From: CAYJGJ01 sp964367585
GTDB lineage: Bacteria; Bacillota; Clostridia; Peptostreptococcales; Anaerovoracaceae
Length of the DNA stretch: 64,000 nucleotides
NCBI GenBank assembly: GCA_964367585.1
Contig: CAYIYH010000001.1
Span: 186,001 to 250,000, forward strand
Direction: 5' to 3'
Made by a program: the position numbers and the translations under genes. The notes beneath the pieces were generated by a model. It had not been told where the DNA came from, searched no databases, and saw nothing but the letters and a program-made list of their open reading frames with translations. Shown one piece after another: positions 27,228-36,790 of this stretch (within the stretch, counting starts at the first letter, position 1; every line of letters starts with the position of its first letter).

Positions 27228-27334
27228 TTTATAATCACCTCTCTATATATTAATTTCTTACTGTATTATTATACACTATAATTGTGATAAATTTGTGTTT
27301 TTTTGAAACAACTTACAGTCTTTCGCTTATTCTA

Positions 27335-27349
27335 AATTTTCAGTATTTT
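27335..27349 (+). promoter_or_regulatory. Weak CodY-box-like sequence upstream of hslV-hslU-codY
   Basis: AATTTTCAGTATTTT matches 12 of 15 positions of the CodY motif AATTTTCWGAAAATT. It lies about 110 bases upstream of hslV, where autoregulation of codY would be expected, but three mismatches make it tentative. The rest of 27228-27484 holds a TATAAT-like box near 27270 and nothing else recognised. Confidence 0.3.
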
Positions 27350-27484
27350 ATTGCAATTTCACACATCCTTAGTGCATATATCAAGAAGCATTTTAGTTAT
27401 TCTTACTGTAGTATGACTCAGATATGATAATACCCTAGTGAAATATTCTAGCAAAATCAAAAATGAAATTATTCTAATCTCACA

Positions 27485-27523
27485 AAAAAAAGCAAAATAA
27501 GCCGTGTCTTATTTTGCTTTTTT
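27485..27523 (-). terminator. Strong intrinsic terminator after topA
   Basis: AAAAAAAGCAAAATAAG (27485-27501) and CTTATTTTGCTTTTTT (27508-27523) form an almost perfect 16-pair stem with a six-base loop and T-runs on both strands. It lies about 115 bases after the topA stop and separates topA from hslV. Confidence 0.85.
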
Positions 27524-27597
27524 CAAATTCAATATAAACTATATATTAGCTTGGATAATATATAGCTTCCATGTGCGCATATGAAGCGAAATCGTAC

Positions 27598-27639
27598 GGC
27601 AGGTAAAACGATAAATAACCCACAACAATTCTTCAAAGA
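27598..27639 (-). repeat. Dispersed repeat II (3'-end element), half copy after topA
   Basis: GGCAGGTAAAACGATAAATAACCCA at 27598-27622 (given in two parts: GGCAGGTAAAACG and ATAAATAACCCA) matches the outer half of the elements at 47428 and 49127. It sits directly downstream of the topA stop codon; the half next to the stop is not conserved here. Confidence 0.45.
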
Positions 27640-29829
27640 TTATTCTTTATATCCGCACTCCTTGCTACTACATACCAATTTTGATGTTTTGGTTTTCTTT
27701 TCTACCAAACGTTCCTGACAACTTGGACATTGTTTTTCTGTAGGCTTGTCCCAAAAGACTTGATCACAATCCGGATACCCGGAACATCCATAGAATAGTT
27801 TCCCTCTTTTACTTTTTCGTGCTACAATATCTTTTCCACATTGTGGACAAGGCACTCCTATTTTCTTTAGAATTGGCTTTGCATTTTTACATGCGGGATA
27901 TGACTTGCATGCGCTAAATTCCCCAAATCGGCCTCGCTTTAAAATCATAGGCGAGCCACATTTTTCGCATAGTTCTCCAGTCTCTTCTTCAACCTCTTCT
28001 ATTTTTGGCATTGCTTTATCCGCAATCGCAAGATCTTCCCTAAGTGTCGAATAAAATGGGCGTATTACTTCTTTCCAAAAAACTTTATCCATCTCTACAT
28101 CGTCTAGCTTGTCTTCCATGCTAGCGGTAAATCCGGCGTCTACGATATAACTAAAGTACTCCACCATTAGATTTACTACATGGAAGCCTAGCTGTGTAGG
28201 GACTAGCATTCTTTTTTCCCTAACTACATATTTCCGCTCCACGAGTGTACCAACTATTGGAGCATACGTACTAGGTCTACCAATATTCTTTTCTTCCAGT
28301 TCCTTGATTAGGGTAGCCTCTGTGAATCGTGATGGCGGTTGTGTGAATTTTTGCAAGCCCTCCACCCCTTTGGATTGCAACAATTCCCCTTCATCTAGCG
28401 CAGGAAGTTGTTGATCGTCATCGTCGTTAGAGGCATATCGATATAATTTTTTGAATCCATCAAATTCCATCTTGGACCCGGTAGCCTTGAAGATGTAATC
28501 GCCATTTTTGATATCCGCATTAATGTTTTCAAAAATCGCGGCTGACATCTGACTTGCAACGAATCTAACCCAAATAAGCTTATACAAACTATACTGGTCT
28601 TTTGACAGTGACCCTTTAATTAATTCTGGATCCAATGTCACATCTGTAGGGCGAATAGCTTCGTGTGCGTCCTGTATGTCTTTTTTCTTGTTGGAATAGA
28701 AATTATTGCCTACATATTTTTCACCGAAATAATTAGAAATATATTCTTTTGCACTTACACTAGCTTCTTGAGATATTCTTACAGAGTCAGTTCTAATATA
28801 TGTTACAAGACCTATCGTGCCTCGTCCCTTGACCTCTATTCCCTCATAAAGTTGCTGTGCCACAGACATGGTACGCCTAGTCAAGAAATTAAGCTTATTA
28901 GAAGCATCTTGCTGTAAACTACTAGTAGTAAAAGGGGCATACGGCTTTAGATTCCTCGCCTTCTTAGTTACAGACGCGACACTGTATTCACACTTGCTTA
29001 AATCGTCGAGGATCTTATCTGCACCTATTTTATCTGAAATCTCGATTTTTTTTCCCTTGAATGAGTGCAATTTTGCAGTAAATTCTTTTCCTTTTATGAA
29101 TTTAGCAATTATATTCCAGTACTCTTTTGGAACGAAACTAGTTATCTCTTTTTCTCTATCGCATATCATCTTCAATGCGGCAGATTGCACCCTGCCTGCA
29201 CTGAGTCCACTTCTAATTTTCCTCCAGAGCAACGGGCTTATTTGATATCCAACTAATCTATCGAGTATCCGCCTCGCTTGTTGTGCGTCAACAAGATTCA
29301 TATTAATAGCCCGTGGTGTTTTGATTGCACTTTTTAGCTTATCCTTAGTAACCTCATTAAATTCTATTCTACATGAGGAATAAGGATCTACTCCAAGCAA
29401 AAATGCAAGATGCCAGGAAATAGCCTCACCTTCTCGGTCCGGGTCCGTAGCGAGCAGTACATTGCCTGCATTCTTTACTTCTTTTTTTAATTCTTTTATC
29501 AAGTCGCCTTTGCCGCGCACAGAAATATACTGTGGTTCAAAATCATTATCTATATCTATTCCCAGTTTACTTTTGGGCAAATCTCTTATATGCCCTACAG
29601 ACGCTACTACCTTATAACTTGTTCCCAAGTACTTGCCTATCGTGCGTGCTTTTGCTGGGGATTCCACTATTACCAAAGTCTTTTTTTTATCAACAGCCGT
29701 TGTTGGCGTTTTTTTCGTGGCAGTTGATTTTGCTGTAGTTGTTTTTTTCTTAGCAGCTAATTTTGAAGCAGATGTCTTTGTTGCTGTTTTTTTAGTTGAT
29801 TTTGTACTCATTTCGGTGTTTTTTACCAT
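27640..29829 (-). CDS. topA: DNA topoisomerase I
   Basis: A 729-residue type IA enzyme that relaxes negative supercoils. The Toprim domain has the catalytic Glu in VIVESPAK (E56) and DPDREGE (129-135); the active-site tyrosine is Y344 in LVTYIRTDSVRIS. Three C-terminal zinc-ribbon units follow: CEKCGS..CKSYPACK, CPQCGK..CSGYPDC and CPSCQE..CSSKEC. The first 48 residues are an added Lys/Thr/Ala-rich basic tail (AAKKKTTTAK), not part of the fold and probably a DNA-binding extension. The start has AAAGGA just before it. It follows dprA by about 130 bases. Confidence 0.95.
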   Translation of the reverse strand: MVKNTEMSTKSTKKTATKTSASKLAAKKKTTTAKSTATKKTPTTAVDKKKTLVIVESPAKARTIGKYLGTSYKVVASVGHIRDLPKSKLGIDIDNDFEPQYISVRGKGDLIKELKKEVKNAGNVLLATDPDREGEAISWHLAFLLGVDPYSSCRIEFNEVTKDKLKSAIKTPRAINMNLVDAQQARRILDRLVGYQISPLLWRKIRSGLSAGRVQSAALKMICDREKEITSFVPKEYWNIIAKFIKGKEFTAKLHSFKGKKIEISDKIGADKILDDLSKCEYSVASVTKKARNLKPYAPFTTSSLQQDASNKLNFLTRRTMSVAQQLYEGIEVKGRGTIGLVTYIRTDSVRISQEASVSAKEYISNYFGEKYVGNNFYSNKKKDIQDAHEAIRPTDVTLDPELIKGSLSKDQYSLYKLIWVRFVASQMSAAIFENINADIKNGDYIFKATGSKMEFDGFKKLYRYASNDDDDQQLPALDEGELLQSKGVEGLQKFTQPPSRFTEATLIKELEEKNIGRPSTYAPIVGTLVERKYVVREKRMLVPTQLGFHVVNLMVEYFSYIVDAGFTASMEDKLDDVEMDKVFWKEVIRPFYSTLREDLAIADKAMPKIEEVEEETGELCEKCGSPMILKRGRFGEFSACKSYPACKNAKPILKKIGVPCPQCGKDIVARKSKRGKLFYGCSGYPDCDQVFWDKPTEKQCPSCQERLVEKKTKTSKLVCSSKECGYKE

Positions 29830-29961
29830 TGTTTTTCCTTTGCATTTTGGCGTTGTACTTTAATCTAAGGTAAAGCTCTTACGTGATTGCACAATAAGTC
29901 AGTATCAAATATTGCAAGTCCGCACGAGAGATAGTTAGGATCATGAGATGATTATTTTAAA

Positions 29962-30852
29962 TCAAAATTCCGATATGAAAAGTTTACCCATGCTAGATAT
30001 GATTATTCCCTTCATCTCAAGTACTGTAATTATTCCAGTTAATTTAACTACCGGAATGTTCGTGTAATTTTTGATTTCATCGAATGTCATTTCACCATGT
30101 GACGATAACGTGTCGTATATGTTTTTTTCATCTTCACCCATTTTTGAAATAATTGAATCTTTGGGCTTAGGTGGTCTATTTAAATCAAACAATAAATCCT
30201 CGGGGACTACCATGGGCATCGCTCCGTCTTGGAGCAATTTATTAGTCCCCATGCTAGATGGACTAGTAATGTTTCCTGGAACCGCATAAACCAACCTGCC
30301 CGCATCAATTGCCATCTCGGCAGTAATTAATGCTCCGCTTTTATATCCTGCTTCTATTACAACCGTGCTTGCAGAAATCCCTGCTATAATTCTATTTCTA
30401 GCAGGAAAAGTATATGGCATAGCTTTGTATCCCTTTGGGTATTCCGAAATAACGAGACCTTGTTCACAGATCTCTTCTTTTAACTTGTTGTTTTCTCTAG
30501 GATAACAAAGATCGATCCCACATCCCAGTACTGCTATAGTCTTGCCACCTGCATCTAATACTGCTCTGTGACATTCCATATCTATTCCACGAGCAAGTCC
30601 ACTTACTACAGTGATACCATTTTCGGCAAGTATTTTTGCAGTTTTTCTTGCTACACTTCTGCCATATGCAGTGCATTTTCGGCTACCTACGGTAGCAACG
30701 CATAAAGATTGTAACAAATTCAAGTCGCCTATGCAATACAATTCACTTGGATATTTATTAGAATTTTTGAATTGTTGAGGAAAAATTGTGTCTTTTTCCG
30801 TAATTTTTACTATTTCCACCTTATCCCCCTTGTCTATACTACGAGTGTGCAC
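29962..30852 (-). CDS. dprA: DNA-processing protein DprA
   Basis: A 296-residue Rossmann-fold protein that protects incoming single-stranded DNA and loads RecA during transformation. The core motifs are VATVGSRKCTAYG, VVSGLARGIDMECHRAVLDA, TIAVLGCGIDLCYPREN, FPARNRIIAGIS and EAGYKSGALITAEMA. The usual N-terminal SAM-like domain is reduced to about 50 residues and a winged-helix-like tail follows residue 230. It lies 24 bases after yifB, giving a yifB-dprA unit. Confidence 0.92.
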   Translation of the reverse strand: MHTRSIDKGDKVEIVKITEKDTIFPQQFKNSNKYPSELYCIGDLNLLQSLCVATVGSRKCTAYGRSVARKTAKILAENGITVVSGLARGIDMECHRAVLDAGGKTIAVLGCGIDLCYPRENNKLKEEICEQGLVISEYPKGYKAMPYTFPARNRIIAGISASTVVIEAGYKSGALITAEMAIDAGRLVYAVPGNITSPSSMGTNKLLQDGAMPMVVPEDLLFDLNRPPKPKDSIISKMGEDEKNIYDTLSSHGEMTFDEIKNYTNIPVVKLTGIITVLEMKGIIISSMGKLFISEF

Positions 30853-30876
30853 ACTTCGCGTGACAGTATGTTCTGG

Positions 30877-32451
30877 CTATATTCGTACCCTATATTGTAT
30901 TGCTTCACCAATATGATCAATTGTCACATTATTGCTATCTTCTATGTCCGCTATCGTTCTAGAAACTAAAAGCAATTTGTTAAGTTTTCTTGGGTTGAGA
31001 TTATATTTATCGTATATTGTATTCAAAAATGACATTTCGACAGCTGTTAACTTACATATCTCTTTCAAGATTTTTTCATTTACTTCTCTCTGAGTTTTTA
31101 TATCCATCTGTTTTAGTCTTTTCTCCTGAATATCTCTAACCCTTAGTACTACTTCCCTTATCTCCTTGCTCCCTTCGCTTTCATCGCCGTTCCATTCTGC
31201 AAATTTGACATTTTCCAAAAAAATATGCAAATCTATTCTATCTAATATAGGCCCCGATATTTTCTTTTTGTATTTATCTATTTCATAGTCAGTACACTTA
31301 CATGAGATAGAATTGTCACCATAGTAACCACATTTACATGGATTCTGGGCCGCAACAAGCATGAAGTCACAAGGAAAAATATAATTCATTCCGCCCCTAA
31401 AATGGGATATCATTTTTTGTTCTATCGGTGTCCGTAGCAAGTCTATCATATTGGGGTCAAATTCACCTACCTCATCCAAAAACAAAACTCCATTATGTGC
31501 AAGCGTGATCTCTCCGACCGTAGGATTATTTCCACCACCTATCAAGCCGCCTTTTGTTATTTTATAGTGTGGACTCCTAAATGGTCTTGTGGAAATAATT
31601 GGCATATCCGTGCTCAAAAGGCCCGAGATCGAATATATGATAGTTGTTTCCATCATCTCATCATATGACATTTGGGGCATTATAGTAACTAATCGTTCCG
31701 AAAGCATGGTTTTGCCAGTTCCGGGACTCCCCGTCATCAAAAGTCCATGTCTGCCCGCTACACTTACTGTTATTGCCCGTTTCGCACTGTATTGGCCTTT
31801 AATCTGATTAAAATCCAATGAATTTTTTCTTTCGGTCATCTTAAGTAAATTTAAATGACTGTCGTCATACGGAACAATTGCATCTAATTCGCAACTATCT
31901 TTAAAATGCTTTATAATATCTTTTATATGTGATGCACAATATATATTTATTCCCTTTACTAATTCCGCTTCTTTTCTGTTTTCAGCAGGGATATATACTG
32001 TCGAGATACCTTCTTCTTTTAATCCAATTAACATTGGAAGTAGCCCCCGAATAGCACAAATTTTCCCATCTAGTGCTAGCTCTCCCACAAACGCAATTTT
32101 CCCCTGTGAATTTTCTGATGTATAGTTTTCCGACTTGCACTCGAATACTCCTGCTGCCATTAGTATACCCATTGCAATAGGTAAATCGAAGTGGCTTCCC
32201 CTTTTTTTTATATTCGCAGGAGAAAGATTAACAATGATTTTCCCTCTCGGATATTCCAAGTCATTATTAAAGATTGCAGATTTTATTCTTTCCTTCGCCT
32301 CTTGGATAGTCGTATCCGCAAGTCCTATTACTTGAGTAATTGGAAGTCCATTTGTAATATGGGTCTCGACGATAACGGATTCCCCTTTCATGCCTGTTAC
32401 TGTAGCCGTATATATTTTTGAGTACATATTATTCCTATTATACCTATGCAT
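30877..32451 (-). CDS. YifB/ComM family Mg-chelatase-like AAA+ ATPase
   Basis: A 524-residue protein with an N-terminal Lon-protease-like domain (YTATVTGMKGESVIVETHI, NLSPANIKKRGSHFDLPIAMGI), a AAA+ domain with Walker A GSPGTGKTMLSERL and Walker B GVLFLDEVGEF, a four-cysteine insert (CKCGYYG..CKC) and a C-terminal helical domain (LNPRKLNKLLLVSRTIADIE). ComM-type proteins help branch migration of incoming DNA in natural transformation. Two overlapping start codons exist; I kept the first, although MYSKIYTATV nine residues in is the usual family N-terminus. Confidence 0.9.
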   Translation of the reverse strand: MHRYNRNNMYSKIYTATVTGMKGESVIVETHITNGLPITQVIGLADTTIQEAKERIKSAIFNNDLEYPRGKIIVNLSPANIKKRGSHFDLPIAMGILMAAGVFECKSENYTSENSQGKIAFVGELALDGKICAIRGLLPMLIGLKEEGISTVYIPAENRKEAELVKGINIYCASHIKDIIKHFKDSCELDAIVPYDDSHLNLLKMTERKNSLDFNQIKGQYSAKRAITVSVAGRHGLLMTGSPGTGKTMLSERLVTIMPQMSYDEMMETTIIYSISGLLSTDMPIISTRPFRSPHYKITKGGLIGGGNNPTVGEITLAHNGVLFLDEVGEFDPNMIDLLRTPIEQKMISHFRGGMNYIFPCDFMLVAAQNPCKCGYYGDNSISCKCTDYEIDKYKKKISGPILDRIDLHIFLENVKFAEWNGDESEGSKEIREVVLRVRDIQEKRLKQMDIKTQREVNEKILKEICKLTAVEMSFLNTIYDKYNLNPRKLNKLLLVSRTIADIEDSNNVTIDHIGEAIQYRVRI

Positions 32452-32664
32452 CTTTCCCTAAATCAATTTAAGTTTATTAGTGCCAAATGACTCTTTATAA
32501 CTTAACCTCAAATTCAAACAAAATACATCTTTCCTTATATAAATATTTAGGTTGAAATTGGCAACCTATAACCGTGCATTAGCTGTAATTTTTCGATATA
32601 TAAAAAACAATCCTGCCACACAAGTGCAATTGTACTCGCACTCCCAATTCCTCGCGGCACCCCA

Positions 32665-32994
32665 TCAAAATGCATTCTTGATATGATTCAATTCAAGTTC
32701 AATCACATCGAATCTCACATGTACGAATGCAGGCTTTTCAGCCATTAAATACCATTGTGCCACTCTTCTTATAGTTTCCTGTTTTTTTTCGGTTACCGAC
32801 TCTGCTCCATTTCCGCAAATTTTACTAAGTCGCGTCTTTACTTCTATAAAAACTATTTCATCCTCTTTTTGGCAAATTATATCTATTTCACCAAATGGAA
32901 CGACATAGTTTTGCATTAGAATATGGTACCCCTCTTTTTGCAAAAAATCACGGCATGTCGCCTCTCCAATTCTTCCTAATTGTTTTTTGTTCAT
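32665..32994 (-). CDS. YraN family (UPF0102) endonuclease-fold protein
   Basis: A 109-residue protein when started at MNKKQLGRIGEATCRDFL (ATG at 32994), the normal family N-terminus; a longer frame to 33168 runs into the terminator and is not credible. It has the restriction-endonuclease-like core: GEATCRDFLQ, FGEIDIICQKEDEIVFIEVKTR with the D-x-E-x-K-type residues, and RRVAQWYL. YraN proteins often lie with yifB and dprA; function is probably in DNA processing. The gap 32452-32664 between it and yifB holds nothing I recognise. Confidence 0.88.
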   Translation of the reverse strand: MNKKQLGRIGEATCRDFLQKEGYHILMQNYVVPFGEIDIICQKEDEIVFIEVKTRLSKICGNGAESVTEKKQETIRRVAQWYLMAEKPAFVHVRFDVIELELNHIKNAF

Positions 32995-33166
32995 AATTTT
33001 CTCACATATAAATTCGTATGTTAATAAATATCTACCTTGATAACATATCCACATTTTCCGATGTGACTTTAGGATAACAGAATAAGAATAGGAATGATAT
33101 GTGACAGAATAATACAAGTCGATATTTACATAGTTTTTATCTAAATTTGCATAATATATATTGCAC

Positions 33167-33192
33167 AAAAAAAAACGAACACTATCGTTCGT
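33167..33192 (-). terminator. Intrinsic terminator after the comFC-RNA unit
   Basis: ACGAAC (33175-33180) and GTTCGT (33187-33192) make a six-pair stem with a six-base loop, followed on the minus strand by nine T. It ends any transcript coming from comFC and the structured RNA, just before yraN. Confidence 0.8.
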
Positions 33193-33289
33193 CTTTAATT
33201 CTCCTTGAATTAGATTAATGCCTAAGCTATTTTCTGAATTACCATATTGAAGATAATTTACATATGTTCACACACACTCTCTCAATGTG

Positions 33290-33490
33290 TCGAATATGGT
33301 GCACATAGATTGCTTAGCTGACACTGGTCTTTGCCCCCACACTTGCCTTGATCCGGATTTTCCGGAGGACTTACTCCTAAGCTACGCCATGATCACTGTA
33401 GCCTTCTGCTTACAGCTTACGTGGGTCCCTTCGCCCGTAGCTGGCATGGACTTTCAACCACAGACCTAAGCAATCTATATGCACAATATG
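33290..33490 (-). ncRNA. Structured non-coding RNA candidate, probably raiA-motif type
   Basis: About 190 bases without a coding frame are closed by a long terminal helix: 33299-33317 pairs with 33466-33484 in 18 of 19 positions. Inside, on the minus strand, there are further helices: TCCGGA-AAA-TCCGGA, CTGTA..TACAG, GCTACG with CGTAGC, and CCCACG with GTGGGG, suggesting a multi-branched or pseudoknotted fold. It is 53 bases downstream of comFC and followed by a terminator. RNAs of the raiA motif are known from Firmicutes beside comFC and raiA, and the size and context fit. No raiA gene follows here, and I identify it by position and structure, not by matched consensus; another large RNA class is possible. 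Confidence 0.6.
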
Positions 33491-33537
33491 TTTTTGGCAA
33501 GCTCGAGTTACAAACTTACCGTAGGCTACTCATGAAA

Positions 33538-34371
33538 TCATGTTAGCCACTTACCCTCGATTTTATTCCGAAACGATTCACTGAGTTTTCGGACATGATC
33601 GATCTCGCAATTAGAATCTTTTACATCTATGTAATCTACATTGCCAGAAGCAAATACTAGCACATCGACGTTTTTTGCACCCGCATTATGCAATGTCCTG
33701 GCACATTCATTTACGGTACTGCCCGTTGTCAATATATCGTCTATTAACAATACGTTGCTATCTTTTATTTTTTCAGAACGTTTTTGTGATACCTCGAATA
33801 CATCCCTAACGTTATCGACTCTTTGCATTTTGGTAAGTCCCCTCATTGGGATAGTTGGACGTTTTCGGTTTAAGGCATTTTTCATGTGCACAAAACCAAA
33901 CTCTGACATATTATCACATAAATGCTTTGCAATCAACTCTGACTGATTAAATCCTCTAGCATTGTATTTTTTTGTGTTTAAAGGCACTTCCAAAACATAG
34001 TCATATAAAACACCTTCCAACTTTAATTTATCGGCTAACATCTGTCCCATATATGAAGCAATGTATGTGTTTCCCCTATACTTGAGTGAAAAAATCAAAC
34101 TTTGTTCATATAATCCATATTGCGTACATACATATATATTTTTCACATATTGGATATCTTCACCGATAAAAACTTCCACCCTATTTTTTGTATTGCCTAT
34201 TCCAGATTCATTTTCTAAAAGGCTATTTTGCCATCTTATATGCTGCATGCAATGCGAACATAAAGAATACGTAGTGTCTTTGTCTATTAGTTTTTCACAC
34301 GAGATACAATAAAGACTGGACGGATAGATGTGTTCTAATAGCGACTCTATTAATTTATTCATTAAATACAC
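33538..34371 (-). CDS. comFC: ComFC-like phosphoribosyltransferase
   Basis: A 277-residue protein with an N-terminal zinc-binding region (CISCEKLI, CSHC) and a phosphoribosyltransferase domain ending in the PRPP motif VLLIDDILTTGSTVNECA. YVLEVPLNTKKYNARGFNQSE is the conserved ComFC block. ComFC is needed for DNA uptake by competent cells; its substrate is unclear. The helicase partner comFA is not adjacent. It is transcribed after recD2 and ahead of the structured RNA. Confidence 0.85.
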   Translation of the reverse strand: MYLMNKLIESLLEHIYPSSLYCISCEKLIDKDTTYSLCSHCMQHIRWQNSLLENESGIGNTKNRVEVFIGEDIQYVKNIYVCTQYGLYEQSLIFSLKYRGNTYIASYMGQMLADKLKLEGVLYDYVLEVPLNTKKYNARGFNQSELIAKHLCDNMSEFGFVHMKNALNRKRPTIPMRGLTKMQRVDNVRDVFEVSQKRSEKIKDSNVLLIDDILTTGSTVNECARTLHNAGAKNVDVLVFASGNVDYIDVKDSNCEIDHVRKLSESFRNKIEGKWLT

Positions 34372-34472
34372 CCTTATTGCCTTCCTATTCTATTTTACAC
34401 GAAGAAATTCGCTAGACTCTTTTAGGAGGTTCACAATGCTCAATTACTGTGGACAAGTGCATCGCAATTCAT

Positions 34473-36785
34473 TTAGAAATTATATGATAGCGTATTATTC
34501 ATTTCTATTATCTTGCTTTTTAATCCCGAGTATCTATGAGATACCGTATTATTATCTACTATTCTATTTGCAATTCTTGGGTTCCCGATGAGCACTACAC
34601 CATGCTTTGCTCTCGTCAATGCAGTGTACAATAGATTTCGGGTCGCAAGTAGTGGCGGAAAATAAGTTAGTGGAAAAAGTACAACCGGAAACTCACATCC
34701 TTGACTCTTGTGGACTGTCATGGCATATGCTAGTTCCAATTCCTCAAGCATTTCTACGTCGTACGTTACATACTTTTCTTCATCAAATAATACTGTGGTT
34801 TTCCCTGTAGAATTGTCTATTCTTTCAATCATTCCAATGTCACCATTGAATACGCCTTTTCCACTTTCTATAATACTATTTGAGTATTTACTGTCGACTC
34901 GAATATTAGAATTAAAGCTTGAATCCCATTCAAATACAGAGTCTACAGCCTTATATTTTCGCCAATCAATTCCATAATTATTCTTTATTTGCATTACTTT
35001 ATCGCCTTCTCGGAACAGTCTATCTCCAAACTTTTTTTCCGATTTTACCTCTGAAAGAGGATTCAAAACATTTTGTAATACATTGTTTAAATTTGAAATT
35101 CCCAATGCTCCTTTTCGGATAGGTGTCAAGATTTGAATGTCGGATAGAGTAGATGTTATATCAAAATAAGTATGCAATCTACCACTTACTAAACTCACTA
35201 TTGTTTCAATAATATCTTTTTCACTTTTACGGTCAATTATAAAAAAATCATTTTCCTTGTCGTTATATACGGGATATTCACCGTGATTAATTCTGTGTGA
35301 ATTAACTACAATCAAACTTTCTTGTGCCTGTCTAAATATTTCCTTTAAGACTATGGTATACACTACCTCACTGTCAATTATGTCTCTCAAAACATTGCCC
35401 GCACCGACCGAAGGCAGTTGATCGCTGTCGCCGACCAGAACGACACGAGTACCCTCCTGTATTGCATTTAATAACGACTCCATTAGCAACAAATCTATCA
35501 TAGATGCCTCATCAATTATTACGACATCTTGTTCTAGCGGATTATTTTCATTACGGGCAAAGTTGAGACTATCATCATCAGAGAACCCATATTCTAAAAG
35601 CCTATGGATAGTGGAGGCATTTTCTCCTGTGCTTTCTATTATTCGTTTTGCGGCACGCCCCGTAGGTGCGGCAATCGCAATCTTAAAATCTTCCTCTTTA
35701 AACAAATTAATTATTGCCTTGATAATCGTAGTTTTTCCAGTACCCGGACCTCCGGTTATCACAGTAAATCCATTTGATACCGTGCTAATTACAGCAGACT
35801 TCTGTTCTTCCGTTAACTCTATTTCCTTCTCGGCTTCTGTTTTGGATATCAATCCCTCGATATCGGCAAAAAAAGGGCGAAACTCTGCTTGGGATATCTG
35901 TACAATACTGTGTGCTACATTTTGTTCGGCAACGTAATAATTCAAGAGATAAACTACTTCCATTCCCTCAATGTCGTCTATAAAAATTTTTCCCTCGATA
36001 ATCAGCTCGGGCAAACAGTCATCTATGCATTCACAAGAAATGTCTAACAATTCACCTATTTTCTCGAGAAGTTCGCTTTTAGGCACATACACGTGTCCGT
36101 CATATAAATATACTTGCATGCCATACATAATAGCGCTTTTTATTCTATTCGGAGAAGTTTGTTCTATTCCAATATTTTTCGCTATTTCGTCTGCCTTTTT
36201 AAAGCCAAAGCCTCCAATGTCGTCGATTAATTTATATGGATTTTGCTCTATCAAAGAGATTGTGTTCGAACCATATGCTTCATATAACTTGTATATATGC
36301 CGTAGTCCTACACCCATTGCTTGCAACTGGATTGAAATTTTTGCAAATTCTATTTGGGAGATGTAGGAATCATGTATTTTCTTTGCTTTTTGAGGCCCTA
36401 TTCCTGAAACATTACACAGTCTGTGGAATTCACTCTCTATGACATCTAAACTATTTTCAGCGAATTCTTGGATTATTAGCCTTGCGGTTTTCTTACCAAC
36501 TCCCTTTATAACTCCGGAAGCCAAGAACAATTCGATAGAATCGACATCCTCAGGCATTATTTCTTCGCACTTATCAAATGCAAATTGTTCTCCAAATTTA
36601 GGGTGTGTTTTGTATGTCCCTGTTAGCTTATATTTTTTTCCAATCTCACAAAATGGAATTGAGCCAAGAATAGTGATAATGTCGGTTTCAGTTTCTATTG
36701 TGGCAATAGTAAAACCATCTTCCTTTTTTTGGAATCTAATGTCTACTACGACACCTTTAATACTTTCCTGCATTAATTTCTCCAT
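34473..36785 (-). CDS. recD2: SF1B DNA helicase RecD2
   Basis: A 770-residue 5'-3' helicase. An N-terminal OB-like region and two helix-hairpin-helix units (GVIKGVGKKTARLI at 91-104, NVSGIGPQKAKKIH near 125-138) precede the motor. Walker A is GGPGTGKT (345-352), motif II is VVIIDEASMID, VLVGDSDQLPSVGAG is motif III, and AYAMTVHKSQGCEFP and LYTALTRAK are the late motifs. RecD2 works in DNA repair without RecBC. It starts five bases after the CCA-enzyme-like gene. Confidence 0.93.
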   Translation of the reverse strand: MEKLMQESIKGVVVDIRFQKKEDGFTIATIETETDIITILGSIPFCEIGKKYKLTGTYKTHPKFGEQFAFDKCEEIMPEDVDSIELFLASGVIKGVGKKTARLIIQEFAENSLDVIESEFHRLCNVSGIGPQKAKKIHDSYISQIEFAKISIQLQAMGVGLRHIYKLYEAYGSNTISLIEQNPYKLIDDIGGFGFKKADEIAKNIGIEQTSPNRIKSAIMYGMQVYLYDGHVYVPKSELLEKIGELLDISCECIDDCLPELIIEGKIFIDDIEGMEVVYLLNYYVAEQNVAHSIVQISQAEFRPFFADIEGLISKTEAEKEIELTEEQKSAVISTVSNGFTVITGGPGTGKTTIIKAIINLFKEEDFKIAIAAPTGRAAKRIIESTGENASTIHRLLEYGFSDDDSLNFARNENNPLEQDVVIIDEASMIDLLLMESLLNAIQEGTRVVLVGDSDQLPSVGAGNVLRDIIDSEVVYTIVLKEIFRQAQESLIVVNSHRINHGEYPVYNDKENDFFIIDRKSEKDIIETIVSLVSGRLHTYFDITSTLSDIQILTPIRKGALGISNLNNVLQNVLNPLSEVKSEKKFGDRLFREGDKVMQIKNNYGIDWRKYKAVDSVFEWDSSFNSNIRVDSKYSNSIIESGKGVFNGDIGMIERIDNSTGKTTVLFDEEKYVTYDVEMLEELELAYAMTVHKSQGCEFPVVLFPLTYFPPLLATRNLLYTALTRAKHGVVLIGNPRIANRIVDNNTVSHRYSGLKSKIIEMNNTLSYNF

Positions 36786-36790
36786 TCGGA

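Noticed and set aside
32995..33168. The long N-terminal extension of the yraN frame
   Set aside because: The extension would begin at the terminator and has no family similarity, while an ATG at 32994 gives the normal YraN start.
33287..33469. A 60-codon plus-strand frame inside the structured RNA region
   Set aside because: Base pairing across the whole region explains the sequence better, and there is no ribosome site.
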